64,000 nt of DNA from Pseudaminobacter soli (ex Zhang et al. 2022) (GCF_014595955.1 NZ_JABVCF010000005.1:248001-312000), one strand, 5' to 3'. Shown: positions 8,847 through 17,986, counted from the stretch's first letter. Notes: a model not told the origin generated them from the sequence alone. A program made the numbers and translations.

Positions 8847-10063
8847 GGCTTCCGCCAGAGCCATTGCGTGACCGGCATGGCGGAGCGCCAGCCCTGCATC
8901 CCGCCGACGGGTGCGGCACGGCTCACGGCGAGCCGCAGCAACTCACCACCAAGACGGGAATGACGGGCAAGCAGCACGGCCTCCATCTCCAGGGTCACCG
9001 CATTTGCCACCAGGCGGCCGCCGGACTTCAAGGCTTCGATCGCCGCGTCCATGACGCCGGGATGGCTGCCGCCGCCGCCGACGAAGACGGCATCCGGCGT
9101 TGGCAGGCCGGCGAGCGCGTTGGGAGCGCTGCCGCTGACGACCTGAAGGCCAGGGACGCCGAGCCCAGCGGCGTTGCGTGCAATCCTTTCCGCCCGTTCG
9201 GCGGATGCCTCGACGGCGACGGCGCGCATGGAGGGATGGCGCAGCATCCATTCGATCGCGATGGAGCCGGAGCCGGCGCCGATATCCCAGAGGAGTTCGC
9301 CGCGCTGGGGCGCCAGCGAGGAGAGCGTCACGGCTCGGATCTCGCGCTTGGTGATCTGGCCATCATGCTCGAACAGATCGTCGGCCATCCCGGAGGTGAG
9401 AGGCAGGACGCGTGGCTCAGAGTCTGAATCAACCTCGACGGCCAACACGTTGAGCGGATTGATCTCGGCGAGCTCGAAGCCATCCGCAGCAGAACTGCGG
9501 ATCCGCTCATTTGGGCCGCCAAGCGCCTCGAGCACTGTGAGCTTCGAAGCGCCGAAACCGAGCTCGGTCAGCAGCCGCGCTACGGCGGAGGGGCCATCGC
9601 CATCCGAGGTGAGGGCGAGGATGCGGGAACCTGGATGCAGGAGCGGCCGAATCAGATCAATGGGCTTGCCGTGCAGTGAAACGATCTCGATCTCGGGCAG
9701 GGCCCAGCCGAGGCGGCTGGCGGCGAGCGAGAAGGCGGACGGGGCAGGGATGGTGCGCATCTCGGCAGTCGGCACGTGCCGCGCCAGCGTCGTGCCGACC
9801 CCGTGGCAGAACGGATCGCCCGAGGCCAGTACGCAGACTTTTTGCCCGCGCGATCCAAGCACCTCGCGGATGCCGCTCTCGAAGGGGGAGGGCCAGGCGC
9901 GGGCCTGCCCGCGTACCAGTTCGGCCGCCAAGGCCAGATGCCTCGTGCCGCCGAACACGAGCGCGGCTTCCTCGATGCAGCGCTTTGCTGCCGTGCCGAG
10001 GCCGTCCAGCCCGTCCTCGCCGATGCCGACGATGGTGAGCCAGGGGGTTGGAGGAGCGGTCAT
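8843..10063 (-). CDS. cobL: Precorrin-6Y C5,15-methyltransferase (decarboxylating)
   Basis: CobL methylates C5 and C15 of precorrin-6Y and decarboxylates the C12 acetate, giving precorrin-8X. The product of about 406 residues fuses two methyltransferases. The N-terminal CbiE half has VGIGEDGLDGLG and VLASGDPFCHGVG. The C-terminal CbiT half, from about residue 215, has the SAM-binding LWDIGAGSGSIAIEWM near residue 262 and AVFVGGGG. The ATG at 10063 gives the normal N-terminus; longer versions to 10243 would translate a repeat element. It heads cobL-cobE-cobM and is divergent from cobK. Confidence 0.95.
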   Translation of the reverse strand: MTAPPTPWLTIVGIGEDGLDGLGTAAKRCIEEAALVFGGTRHLALAAELVRGQARAWPSPFESGIREVLGSRGQKVCVLASGDPFCHGVGTTLARHVPTAEMRTIPAPSAFSLAASRLGWALPEIEIVSLHGKPIDLIRPLLHPGSRILALTSDGDGPSAVARLLTELGFGASKLTVLEALGGPNERIRSSAADGFELAEINPLNVLAVEVDSDSEPRVLPLTSGMADDLFEHDGQITKREIRAVTLSSLAPQRGELLWDIGAGSGSIAIEWMLRHPSMRAVAVEASAERAERIARNAAGLGVPGLQVVSGSAPNALAGLPTPDAVFVGGGGSHPGVMDAAIEALKSGGRLVANAVTLEMEAVLLARHSRLGGELLRLAVSRAAPVGGMQGWRSAMPVTQWLWRKP

Positions 10064-10104
10064 GGGGCGAATGCTCCCGCGAGGGCGAAACTGAGTGCGC
10101 GCTT

Positions 10105-10212
10105 TGACCGGCGGGGAGAGGATGGCCGAGCGAAGCGGAGGCCGGGTGAGAGGGGCGCGGCGCCCTCTTTCCCTCTCCCGGTTTCGCGCCGGAATGGGTA
10201 AGGGAGCGCGAC
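10105..10212. repeat. Palindromic mosaic repeat between cobL and cobK
   Basis: This stretch has alternating G-rich and C-rich palindromes: GGGGAGAGGATGGCC, GAGCGAAGCGGAGGCC, then GAGGGGCGCGGCGCCCTC and CCCTCTCCCGG. The pattern resembles the short rhizobial mosaic elements (RIME/RPE type) and the element found inside cobN here. It fills most of the gap between the divergent cobL and cobK starts, so the promoters of both must lie within or next to it. The boundaries are approximate. Confidence 0.55.
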
Positions 10213-10230
10213 ATGAGAACATCCCAGCCC

Positions 10231-11004
10231 ATGCAACATCCACGAAAAATCCTCATCCTCGGCGGAACGACCGAGGCACGGCAACTCGCCGGACGACTGG
10301 CCGACCGCCGGGAACTGGACATCGTTCTTTCCCTGGCGGGGCGAACGGTCGATCCCGTGCGCCAGCCCGTGCCCGTCCGCAGCGGCGGTTTCGGCGGGGC
10401 CGAGGGACTGGCGCGCCATCTCCAGGCGGAAGATATCGAACTTCTCGTTGACGCCACACACCCCTATGCGGCCCAAATCTCGAAAAATGCCGCGGCCGCG
10501 GCCGCGTCGACGGGCGTGCCGCTCATTGCGCTTCGCCGCCCTGCCTGGCAGCCGGTCGAGGGTGACCGCTGGACCGAGGTCGAGGATGCGGATTCTGCCG
10601 TCGCCGCGCTGGGCCTCGCACCTCGCCGGGTGTTCCTCGCCCTCGGGCGTCAGGAGATTGCCGCCTTCGAGACCGCGCCACAGCACGATTACCTGATCCG
10701 CAGCGTCGACCCAGTCGAGCCGCCACTTGGCGTCCCGTCGGCCGAGTATATCCTCGCGCGTGGGCCGTTCCCTGAGGCGGCGGAGCGGGCGCTGCTCGAA
10801 GAGCACCGGATCGACGTGATCGTCGCCAAGAACAGCGGCGGATCGGCGACCTACGGCAAGATCGCCGCGGCGCGCACCCTCGGCATCGAGGTCATACTGT
10901 TCCGCCGCCCGGAGCCTCCGGCCGCGCAAACGGCCGAGGATGTCGACGGGGCTGTTGCGGCGATCGATCATTGGCTCGCAGGTGCCAGCGAACGCGGCGT
11001 GTAG
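10231..11004 (+). CDS. cobK: Precorrin-6A reductase
   Basis: CobK reduces precorrin-6A to precorrin-6Y (dihydro-precorrin-6A) with NADPH. The product is about 257 residues. It has an N-terminal nucleotide-binding ILILGGTTEARQLAGRL, then DATHPYAAQISKNA near residue 78, RRPAWQP, LALGRQEIAAF, VAKNSGG and TYGKIAAAR, all typical of CobK/CbiJ. The start at 10231 gives the normal N-terminus; an ATG at 10213 would add six residues. It is the only plus-strand gene between two minus-strand cob groups. Its last 37 bases overlap the 3' end of the convergent cobJ. Confidence 0.95.
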   Translation: MQHPRKILILGGTTEARQLAGRLADRRELDIVLSLAGRTVDPVRQPVPVRSGGFGGAEGLARHLQAEDIELLVDATHPYAAQISKNAAAAAASTGVPLIALRRPAWQPVEGDRWTEVEDADSAVAALGLAPRRVFLALGRQEIAAFETAPQHDYLIRSVDPVEPPLGVPSAEYILARGPFPEAAERALLEEHRIDVIVAKNSGGSATYGKIAAARTLGIEVILFRRPEPPAAQTAEDVDGAVAAIDHWLAGASERGV

Positions 11005-11732
11005 ACGAGCGGCGGCAGGTCGCCGCGTGGCACCGCCCGTGTCTCGGTCGAGCCGATGATGACGCAGGTCGCCATGTCGGCTTGGGCCGGATCGGCCTCG
11101 CCAAGGCTGGCGATCGCGATGCGCTCGTCCGGGCGTCCGGCAGCGCGGCCGAAGACGACGAGGGTTTCGGGCGGGAGCACCTCGCGCAGGCATTCGAAGG
11201 CCCGGCCGAGTTGCCAGGGCCGCGCCTTGCTGATCGGGTTGTAGAACGCCATCACGAAGCCGGCTTCGGCTGCCGCCTTAAGCCGGCGCTCGACGACTTC
11301 CCAAGGCTTCAGGTTGTCGGAGAGCGAGATCGCGCAAAAATCATGTCCGAGCGGCGCGCCGATCCGAGCCGCAACCGCCAGCATCGCGGTGATGCCCGGA
11401 ACGATCTCCAGGTCGACCGCGCGCCAGCTTTCAGGACCAGCCTCGACGGCCTCGCACACGGCCGCGGCCATCGCGAACACGCCGGGATCGCCGCCTGACA
11501 CCACGGCGACGGTCTCGCCTGCCGCCGCCATCTCAAGTGCGGCTTTTGCCCGATCCAGTTCCTCGCGATTGTCCGACGCGATGCGCTGCTGATCGGGCCT
11601 GAGTTCCAGCCGGTCGACATAGGGCTTGTAGCCGAAAAAGAAGCGCGCCTCGGTTACCGCATTATGGGCCTGCGGCGTGACCTGGTCGGGGCTTCCTGGT
11701 CCCAGCCCGATGACGAAGAGTTTTCCGGTCAC
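10968..11732 (-). CDS. cobJ: Precorrin-3B C17-methyltransferase
   Basis: CobJ methylates C17 of precorrin-3B and contracts the ring, giving precorrin-4. The 254-residue protein begins with LFVIGLGPGSPDQVTPQA and has GYKPYVDRL, VAVVSGGDPGVFAMAA (about residues 75-90), the IVPGITAMLA motif, GHDFCAISLSDNLKPW and MAFYNPISKARPWQ. It is the last gene of the riboswitch-headed operon. Its ATG overlaps the cobI stop by four bases (11729-11732). The 3' end overlaps cobK in convergent orientation. Confidence 0.96.
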   Translation of the reverse strand: MTGKLFVIGLGPGSPDQVTPQAHNAVTEARFFFGYKPYVDRLELRPDQQRIASDNREELDRAKAALEMAAAGETVAVVSGGDPGVFAMAAAVCEAVEAGPESWRAVDLEIVPGITAMLAVAARIGAPLGHDFCAISLSDNLKPWEVVERRLKAAAEAGFVMAFYNPISKARPWQLGRAFECLREVLPPETLVVFGRAAGRPDERIAIASLGEADPAQADMATCVIIGSTETRAVPRGDLPPLVYTPRSLAPASQ

Positions 11733-12466
11733 GGCCGCGACTCCCAGCCGGGAACCAATACGATGGAGAAATAGGGCGCTCGGTCGTCGGTCTTCTCGGC
11801 GAGCGGCATGGAGTAGCCGTTGTCCATCGTGCCGCGCTCGACATAGACCGCGCGGGCGAGCCGGCCGGACATCTCCAACGCGCGACGGACCTTCGACAGG
11901 TTGCGGCCGACCTTCATGATCACGGCGGCATGGGTGTCGGCAAGGCGCCGAGTCAGCTCGAACTCGCTCATGGTGCCGGGCAAGACGGACAGAACCTCGT
12001 CGCCCTGGACCAGCGGCAGGCCGGCCTGCGTCCAGCAGCCGGACATCGCCGTCACGCCGGGGATCACCTGGGTGGGGTAGCGCGAGGCGAGCCGCACATG
12101 CAGGTGCATGTAGGAGCCGTAGAAGAAGGGGTCGCCTTCGCTGAGGACCGCTACGGTCCGGCCGGCGTCTAGATGAGACGCGACCTGCTCAGCCGACTCC
12201 TCGTAGAAACCCTGGATCTGAGCCTTGTAGTCGGCGTGATCGTGCGGGATCTCGGTGGTCACCGGATAGAACAGCGGCAGTTCGACCACGTCCGGCTTCA
12301 GGTACTGCGCGACGATGGCGCGGGCGTTGCCATTGTTGCCGCGCTTGGCGAAATGCGCCAGCACCTCGGCTTCCCCGAGCGCCCGCACCGCCTTCAGCGT
12401 CATCAGTTCCGGATCGCCCGGCCCGGTGCCGACGCCGATCAGCCGGCCTTTCGGTTGTGCGTTCAC
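11729..12466 (-). CDS. cobI: Precorrin-2 C20-methyltransferase
   Basis: CobI methylates C20 of precorrin-2 to form precorrin-3A. The product is about 245 residues, with GRLIGVGTGPGDPELMTLKA at the N-terminus, AVLSEGDPFFYGSYMHL near residue 95, VIPGVTAMSGC and VIMKVGRNL. I place the start at the GTG at 12466 because it overlaps the cobH TGA as GTGA (12463-12466), matching the four-base overlaps elsewhere in this operon. An ATG ten codons upstream at 12496 is the alternative and would overlap cobH more. Confidence 0.94.
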   Translation of the reverse strand: MNAQPKGRLIGVGTGPGDPELMTLKAVRALGEAEVLAHFAKRGNNGNARAIVAQYLKPDVVELPLFYPVTTEIPHDHADYKAQIQGFYEESAEQVASHLDAGRTVAVLSEGDPFFYGSYMHLHVRLASRYPTQVIPGVTAMSGCWTQAGLPLVQGDEVLSVLPGTMSEFELTRRLADTHAAVIMKVGRNLSKVRRALEMSGRLARAVYVERGTMDNGYSMPLAEKTDDRAPYFSIVLVPGWESRP

Positions 12467-13095
12467 AGCCCGGCCCTCGCCAATGCGTTGAGGCAAGCGG
12501 CCGTCATCGCGCTGCCGCCCAGCCGACCGCGCACGATCGCGGAGGGCACGCCATAGGAGTTCTCCGCCAGAGCGTCCTTCGACTCGGCCGCGCCGACGAA
12601 GCCGACCGGCATGCCGAGGATCGCCGCCGGCTTCGGCGCACCATCACGCAGAAGCTCGAGCAGATAGAACAGCGCAGTGGGCGCATTGCCGATCGCCACC
12701 ACGGAACCGCCCATGCGCTCGCCCCAGAGGTCGATCGCCGCGGCGGAGCGGGTGTTGCCGATTTTCCCGGCGATCTCGGCCGTGCGCGGGTCGCGCAGCG
12801 TGCAGATCACCTCGTTGCCGGCTGGCAGCCGCGCGTGTGTGACGCCATGCGCCACCATCTGGGCGTCGCAGAAAATCGGCGCGCCGGCCTCGAGTGCCGA
12901 ACGTGCCGACGAGACGAAGTCGGGCGAGAAGACAAAGCTGCTTGCCGCTTCGACCTGGCCGCAGGCGTGGATCATGCGGATCGCAACGTCTGCCTCGGCC
13001 GGGCTGAAGGGCGACAGGTCGGCCTCTTCGCGGATGATTGCAAAGGAGCGCTCGTAGATGGCGTTGCCGTCGCGGATGTAATCGTAGTCGGTCAT
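12463..13095 (-). CDS. cobH: Precorrin-8X methylmutase
   Basis: CobH moves the methyl group from C11 to C12 of precorrin-8X, giving hydrogenobyrinate. The 210-residue length is normal. Key sites are the catalytic-His segment MIHACGQVEAA (about residues 41-51), the FSPDFVSSARSAL stretch, DAQMVAHGV, IGNAPTALF and MPVGFVGAAESK. The start overlaps the cobG stop by four bases (13092-13095), and the end overlaps the GTG start of cobI. The next enzyme, CobB, is encoded in the other minus-strand group. Confidence 0.96.
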   Translation of the reverse strand: MTDYDYIRDGNAIYERSFAIIREEADLSPFSPAEADVAIRMIHACGQVEAASSFVFSPDFVSSARSALEAGAPIFCDAQMVAHGVTHARLPAGNEVICTLRDPRTAEIAGKIGNTRSAAAIDLWGERMGGSVVAIGNAPTALFYLLELLRDGAPKPAAILGMPVGFVGAAESKDALAENSYGVPSAIVRGRLGGSAMTAACLNALARAGL

Positions 13096-14417
13096 TCCGT
13101 TCCTTGTCGGCTTTCAGTCTGTGGGCGCTCCGACCGCCACAATGCGGCGAGCGCATGGCGGAGTTCGGGCGATTCAAATCCTGGACTGCGGGCGTGCAAG
13201 TTGGCCGCGACCTCGGCAATTGCCGGGGCCAAGCGATCGGCTGTCCTGTAGGCGAGGGGCTCGGCCCTCGGTGTTCCGTTGACGACGAGTCCCACGCCGT
13301 TTTCGCCGCCGACCACGGTGATGTCAGCAGCCGGGGTGCGGGCGCAGCCCTTTGCGCAGCCGGAGATATGGATCGAGGTTCCAGCCGGACCCGTCTCGGC
13401 GGCTACCGCTGCCAGTTCGTGGGCGATTTCGCGCGCGGCGATCTTTCCGGAGGCGCAGGCGGGCGCGCCGGGGCAGGCGGCTATGGTGCGGCGGATGTCG
13501 TTCGCGTCGGTCACGAAGCCGAGCCCCGCTGCCGTCTCTCGCATGCCATTGGCCGCGTCCTGCGAAGGACAGAGGACGAGCAGTGTACGGTCAGGAGCCG
13601 GGCGGATGTCGGCTACGCCGTGCGCCTGCGCGGCGGTGGCGAGCGAGGCGAGCTTGGCGGATTCGGCGTGGCCGAAGGCGAGCGCCAGCGGCAGGGCGAT
13701 GCGGCCGTCGGTGAGGGGAAGGGGGGTGAACTCCTGAGCGCCCCGTATGTCACGCCGGGGTGCGAAGGAGTGGATCCGAGGCAAATCTTCCGCCAACAGA
13801 TCCCTTGCGCGTCCCTCGAGGCCACGCGAAGCGATAGCCGCCAGAACCTCCAGCGCCGCCGAAACGGCCTCGTCCTCACCGAACCTGCCGAGCGGAGTGG
13901 CCCTGCGCGCATCCCCGGCGATTGCGACATCCCAGCAGCCGGCCTGCGGAGCCGCGGTCAGCCGCACATCGGCCAAAATCTCATCGAGCGAAATGCTGCC
14001 GCCCCCGTCGACAACTACCGACACCTTGGGTCCGAGCCGCTCAGTAAGCCCCGCCGCTGCGATCCCCGCCGCGATGCGGCGCACGAGCGACCGCGGATGG
14101 GCGATTTCGACGGGATCGAGCCCGGACAGCGGGCTGGCGTCGATCGGCACGCCGGTCCGCACTTCGACCCCGAGCGTCTCAACATCCTCCGCGAACCGGC
14201 GAGCGGAATCATCCGAGAAGCCCCGGAACTGAAAACTGCCGCGCGCGGTCACCTCGACGATGCCGTTGCCGTGGGCTGAGGCCGATTCGCAGAGTCCGAT
14301 CAACTGCTTCGGCGAGACGCCTCCCGAAGCGGGTGAAAGTCGGATCAGCAGGCCGTCGCCGGTCAGCATCGGGGCCGATAATGCTGGGCAGGCGCCGCGG
14401 CGCGTGGGCGTGTTCAT
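13092..14417 (-). CDS. cobG: Precorrin-3B synthase (oxygen-dependent)
   Basis: CobG is the monooxygenase that converts precorrin-3A to precorrin-3B, marking the aerobic corrin route. The 441-residue protein belongs to the nitrite/sulfite reductase superfamily, with the N-terminal ferredoxin-like half around EVTARGSFQFRG. Four cysteines for a 4Fe-4S cluster appear as ACPGAPAC and SGCAKGCA in the last third (about residues 318-372). It overlaps cobN upstream and cobH downstream by four bases each. Together with CbiD it suggests an aerobic pathway in which one step is done by an anaerobic-type enzyme. Confidence 0.95.
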   Translation of the reverse strand: MNTPTRRGACPALSAPMLTGDGLLIRLSPASGGVSPKQLIGLCESASAHGNGIVEVTARGSFQFRGFSDDSARRFAEDVETLGVEVRTGVPIDASPLSGLDPVEIAHPRSLVRRIAAGIAAAGLTERLGPKVSVVVDGGGSISLDEILADVRLTAAPQAGCWDVAIAGDARRATPLGRFGEDEAVSAALEVLAAIASRGLEGRARDLLAEDLPRIHSFAPRRDIRGAQEFTPLPLTDGRIALPLALAFGHAESAKLASLATAAQAHGVADIRPAPDRTLLVLCPSQDAANGMRETAAGLGFVTDANDIRRTIAACPGAPACASGKIAAREIAHELAAVAAETGPAGTSIHISGCAKGCARTPAADITVVGGENGVGLVVNGTPRAEPLAYRTADRLAPAIAEVAANLHARSPGFESPELRHALAALWRSERPQTESRQGTE

Positions 14418-17400
14418 TCCGCGGCCTCCGGCGCTCGGGCTTCAGCAATCAGCTCTGCCAGATCATGGTCGACGGAGTTGCGCAGCGGGTGCCACAGGCC
14501 GCGGCGGCGCGCCGCCGACAGCCGCTCGGCGATCGCCCGGGCAGCTGCGGGATTTTCGCGCAGGATGAAGTCGCGCACGCGCTCGTCGCCGACATAGGCG
14601 TCGTGCACGGCCTCTATGAGGGCGCTGGGGATGGCATTGGTCGTCTCGGCGAAGGCGACCAGCCGGTCGACGGTCTCTGCGAACTCGGAGGCGCCGCGCG
14701 GCCCATGCCGCATCTGGCCCTCGATGAAGCGGGGATTCGTTGCACGGCCTCTCACGACCCGAGTGACGGCCTCGGTGACCGAGCGCGGGCGCGGGCGGGC
14801 GGGGTCGGTGGTGTCCAGCACGATCACGTCGGCATTCTTGCCGAGCGCCGCGAGTGCGGCCGAGAAGCCGCCGATGAAGGCGACGTCGGCCGAGCCCTCC
14901 AAAATGTCGCGGCCGGGATCGTCGCCGGTGTGGACGAGGAGGTCGGCCTCTTCTAGCCGCGCCGCAAAACCGTCGGGCGCGGCCTCGCCGCTGCCCTCCG
15001 CGCCGCCAAAGGCATGCGACGCCGAGGCGAGATAGGCCGCGCCGATCTCCTCGCGCGACTGCCATTCGCCGCGGGCAAGCATGTCCTCGATGCCCGAGCC
15101 ATAGGTTCCGGGCGATGACCCAAAGATGCGAGCAGCAGGCTTGCCCTCTCGCCGGGCCGCTTCGGCAAGCGGATTCTCGGATGCGTCCTCGTCCAGTGCG
15201 GCGACGGCCCGGGCGGCGGCATCCATCAGCGCGATCTGGCTGGGGAACATGTCCCGGAACAGGCCCGAAATTCGCCAGGTGACGTCGATGCGCGGCCGGC
15301 CGAGCGTGGCCGGCGGCAGGACCTCGATGCCGGTTACGCGGCCCGTGGCTGGATCCCACTGCGGCCGGCAGCCCATCAGGAACAGCCCGTGGGCGATCTC
15401 CTCGCCACCGGTGCGCAGCGAGGCGCTGCCCCAGAGATCGATGACGAGCGAGCGCGGCCAGTCTCCATGGTCCTGCAGATAGCGCCGCAGCACCTCTTCG
15501 GCGGCCGCACGGCCGAGGTCGAAGGCGGTTGGCGTCGGCATGGTGCGCGGGTCGGCGGTGAAGAGGTTCCTGCCGGTCGGGAGAACATCCGTTCGGCCAC
15601 GCGCGGGCGCGCCCGCCGGCCCCGCCTTGATGTGGCGCGCGTCAAGGGCGACGAGGAGCGCTGTCCGCTCCGCTTCGGCGCTGTCGAGACGCAGCGGATC
15701 GGTGTCGCCGGAGGCGGGGCGGCCATACACATGCAGGCCATCCTTGATGGCGAGATCCTTGAGGTCGCAGAGCCAGGCGTCGATGCGGCGCAAAGCCTCG
15801 TCGGGTTCATCGGTTGTCGCCACGCCCGCCTCGGCCGCGAGGCCGTTTGCCTTGGCCTCTTCGACGATCAGCCGGGCCAGCCGGTCGCGGCGGCGACGGT
15901 CGAGCCCGTCGGCCTGGGCATATTCGTCTACCAGCCGTTCGAGCTTCTGCTGATGCTCCTCGAGGCCAGCGGCGGCCAGCGGCGGCGGAAGGTGCCCGAT
16001 CGTCACCGCCGCGATGCGGCGCTTCGCCTGGGCGGCCTCGCCGGGATTGCTGACGATGAAGGGATAAATGACGGGCAGGGCGCCGGTCACGATCTCGGGG
16101 AAGCAGGTGTTGCTCAGCGCGACGGCCTTGCCGGGCAGCCATTCGAGCGTGCCGTGCGCGCCGACATGGACGATGGCGTGGCAGCCGAGGGCGTGTTTCA
16201 TCCAGAGGCCGAAGGCGACGAGCGCATGGCGCGGCGGCAGCGCGGCGTCGTGATAATCGGCACGGCGGGTCTCGCTGCGCCCGCGCTCCGGTGCGAGGGC
16301 TACGGTGATATTGCCGAAGGTGGCGGCGCGGAAGGGGAAGTGCGGAGTGGCAAGATGCGAGCCATGCCGCTGATTCACGACAGAGGGGGGCAACATAGAG
16401 CGCGAACCCTGATCTGGCGAGGCGGCATCTAACCCCGCATCGCCCCATGCCGCCTCGACGGCTTCCATCGCCTCGGCCGGAAGCACCGCTGCCAACCGGC
16501 GATACTCGGCCAGTGGCAGGCCCGTCGCGTTCCCTTCCAAAAGGTCCAACAGCGCGCGCGGGGATTCGGGAATCGAATCAACCCGGTATCCCGCCTGCTT
16601 CAGGTCGTGCAGCATGGCGAGCACGCTGGAAGGCACATCGAGGCCGACCGCATAGCCGGTGCGCCCGGGCGCCGAAGGGTAGTCCGGGATAAGGATCGCA
16701 AGCTTCCGCTCGGCGCGGGGCGTGGCGGCGAGCGTCAGATGCGCGGCGATGCGGGCTGCGATCTGATCGACCCGGTCAGGCTCGGTCGCATTGCCGAAGG
16801 CGGTGAAGCCCAACTCGGCATCGATCGGGCGCTCGGCCTTGAACGAAACGGCGCCGGCCAGGATGCGGCCGTCCAGTTCCGGCAGGACGACATGCATCGC
16901 AAGGTCGGCGGGGGCGAGGCCGCGGGGGTTGTTATCCCAGGCTTCACGGCGGGTCGTCGCGACGATCACCTGGAACACCGGCACGCCGGCCCGGTCGAAG
17001 AGCGTGTCGGCCCCAGGCTCCGCACCGGCTGCAAAGGCGGTGGCGGTGACGATCGCCGCCGGGCGCAGATCCGCGATCGCCGCTTCCACGAAGGCGAGGG
17101 ATTTGGCGTCCTTCAGGCTGGCGACGAAGATCGGTACCGGCCGGACGCCTCGGGCTGCGAGCGCCTCGCAGAGCGCACCGATAGGCGCGACGTCGTCGGC
17201 CAGAAGCATCGAGCGATAGAAAAGGACGGGGACGACAGGCGGGGCGTTTCCCTCCCCCTTGAGGGGAGGGTGGCCGCGAAGCGGCCGGAAGGGGTCGTCA
17301 CAGGCAACGCTCGACCCTTCTTCCTCGACGGTCGGGGCAGAAGGTCGGCGCGCGGCCGCACTTACCCCCTCTGGCTGCTTTGCAGCCATCTCTCCCTCAA

Positions 17401-17977
17401 GAGGGGAGAGGAGATCGCGCTTGCCATTCCAGTCGTACAAACCAGCCTTCGGAATCGGCTTCGCCTCCGCGGCAAGGCCTTCTCCGCCGCCCGCGAGTTC
17501 GGCCAGGCGCCCGGCCAGCGCGTCCATGTTGGCCGGTCCGCCCTCCCGGAAGAATGAGAGCAGCGCGTCGAGTTCCGCACGGGAAAGCGTCGAGCACTCG
17601 ATCAGGCGCTCGTCCTGCTCGCGGCATTCGCCAGGTAGTAGAGCGAGGCGAATGCCGTTGCGGCGCGCCACTGCGGCAAGCTCATCGCAGCCATAGCGCC
17701 ACCAGTCATATCCGCCGAGGATGCGCACGAGGATGATCTTCGCATGCGCCGCGACCTTCTCCAGCCACAGGTCCACCGACATCGGGTGACGCAGGTCGCG
17801 CAAAGCGGCAAGCCGCAGCGAGGGCAGCGCCGCACCCCCGCGATTCCAGGCGAATCCGATGCTGGCCAGATCGCTGTCGGTGAACGACAGCGCCACGACG
17901 TCGGCCGGCGTCTGGCCAAGATCGACGGGCTCGATCAGGTCGTCCAGAGAGGCGGATGTCGTGGGCAGTATGTGCAT
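14414..17977 (-). CDS. cobN: Aerobic cobaltochelatase subunit CobN
   Basis: CobN is the large subunit of the ATP-dependent chelatase (CobN with the AAA+ CobS and CobT chelatase subunits, not found in this window). It inserts cobalt into hydrogenobyrinic a,c-diamide. The 1187-residue protein shows many family signatures, including LFYRSMLLADDVAP, the GAHGTLEWLPGKAVALS segment, EEIAHGLFLMGCRP, LPPATLGRPRIDVTWR ISGLFRDMFP (two parts) and ETTNAIPSALIEAVHDAYVGD. Residues of about 188-244 are not CobN-like and are encoded by a palindromic repeat inserted in frame (separate entry). It starts nine bases after cobW and overlaps cobG by four bases. Confidence 0.95.
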   Translation of the reverse strand: MHILPTTSASLDDLIEPVDLGQTPADVVALSFTDSDLASIGFAWNRGGAALPSLRLAALRDLRHPMSVDLWLEKVAAHAKIILVRILGGYDWWRYGCDELAAVARRNGIRLALLPGECREQDERLIECSTLSRAELDALLSFFREGGPANMDALAGRLAELAGGGEGLAAEAKPIPKAGLYDWNGKRDLLSPLEGEMAAKQPEGVSAAARRPSAPTVEEEGSSVACDDPFRPLRGHPPLKGEGNAPPVVPVLFYRSMLLADDVAPIGALCEALAARGVRPVPIFVASLKDAKSLAFVEAAIADLRPAAIVTATAFAAGAEPGADTLFDRAGVPVFQVIVATTRREAWDNNPRGLAPADLAMHVVLPELDGRILAGAVSFKAERPIDAELGFTAFGNATEPDRVDQIAARIAAHLTLAATPRAERKLAILIPDYPSAPGRTGYAVGLDVPSSVLAMLHDLKQAGYRVDSIPESPRALLDLLEGNATGLPLAEYRRLAAVLPAEAMEAVEAAWGDAGLDAASPDQGSRSMLPPSVVNQRHGSHLATPHFPFRAATFGNITVALAPERGRSETRRADYHDAALPPRHALVAFGLWMKHALGCHAIVHVGAHGTLEWLPGKAVALSNTCFPEIVTGALPVIYPFIVSNPGEAAQAKRRIAAVTIGHLPPPLAAAGLEEHQQKLERLVDEYAQADGLDRRRRDRLARLIVEEAKANGLAAEAGVATTDEPDEALRRIDAWLCDLKDLAIKDGLHVYGRPASGDTDPLRLDSAEAERTALLVALDARHIKAGPAGAPARGRTDVLPTGRNLFTADPRTMPTPTAFDLGRAAAEEVLRRYLQDHGDWPRSLVIDLWGSASLRTGGEEIAHGLFLMGCRPQWDPATGRVTGIEVLPPATLGRPRIDVTWRISGLFRDMFPSQIALMDAAARAVAALDEDASENPLAEAARREGKPAARIFGSSPGTYGSGIEDMLARGEWQSREEIGAAYLASASHAFGGAEGSGEAAPDGFAARLEEADLLVHTGDDPGRDILEGSADVAFIGGFSAALAALGKNADVIVLDTTDPARPRPRSVTEAVTRVVRGRATNPRFIEGQMRHGPRGASEFAETVDRLVAFAETTNAIPSALIEAVHDAYVGDERVRDFILRENPAAARAIAERLSAARRRGLWHPLRNSVDHDLAELIAEARAPEAAE
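17246..17420. repeat. Composite palindromic repeat inserted in frame in cobN
   Basis: Two similar arms lie in inverted orientation: one around 17255-17300 (TTGAGGGGAGGGTGGCCGC, then GAAGCGGCCGGAAGGGG) and one around 17364-17416 (CCCCCTCTGGCTGC, then TTTGCAGCCATCTCTCCCTC). Each contains its own small hairpin (GGCCGC-GAA-GCGGCC and GGCTGC-TTT-GCAGCC). In the cobN frame the arms translate as LLSPLEGEMAAKQPEGV and DPFRPLRGHPPLKGEG, separated by about 22 residues. This matches the look of rhizobial palindromic mosaic elements that are normally intergenic. No frame disruption is caused. Confidence 0.75.
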
Positions 17978-17986
17978 GGAAGGAGG

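Noticed and set aside
10064-10243. Longer N-terminus of CobL reaching 10,243
   Set aside because: The extra 60 residues would come from the palindromic repeat and do not resemble CobL; the ATG at 10,063 gives the normal start.
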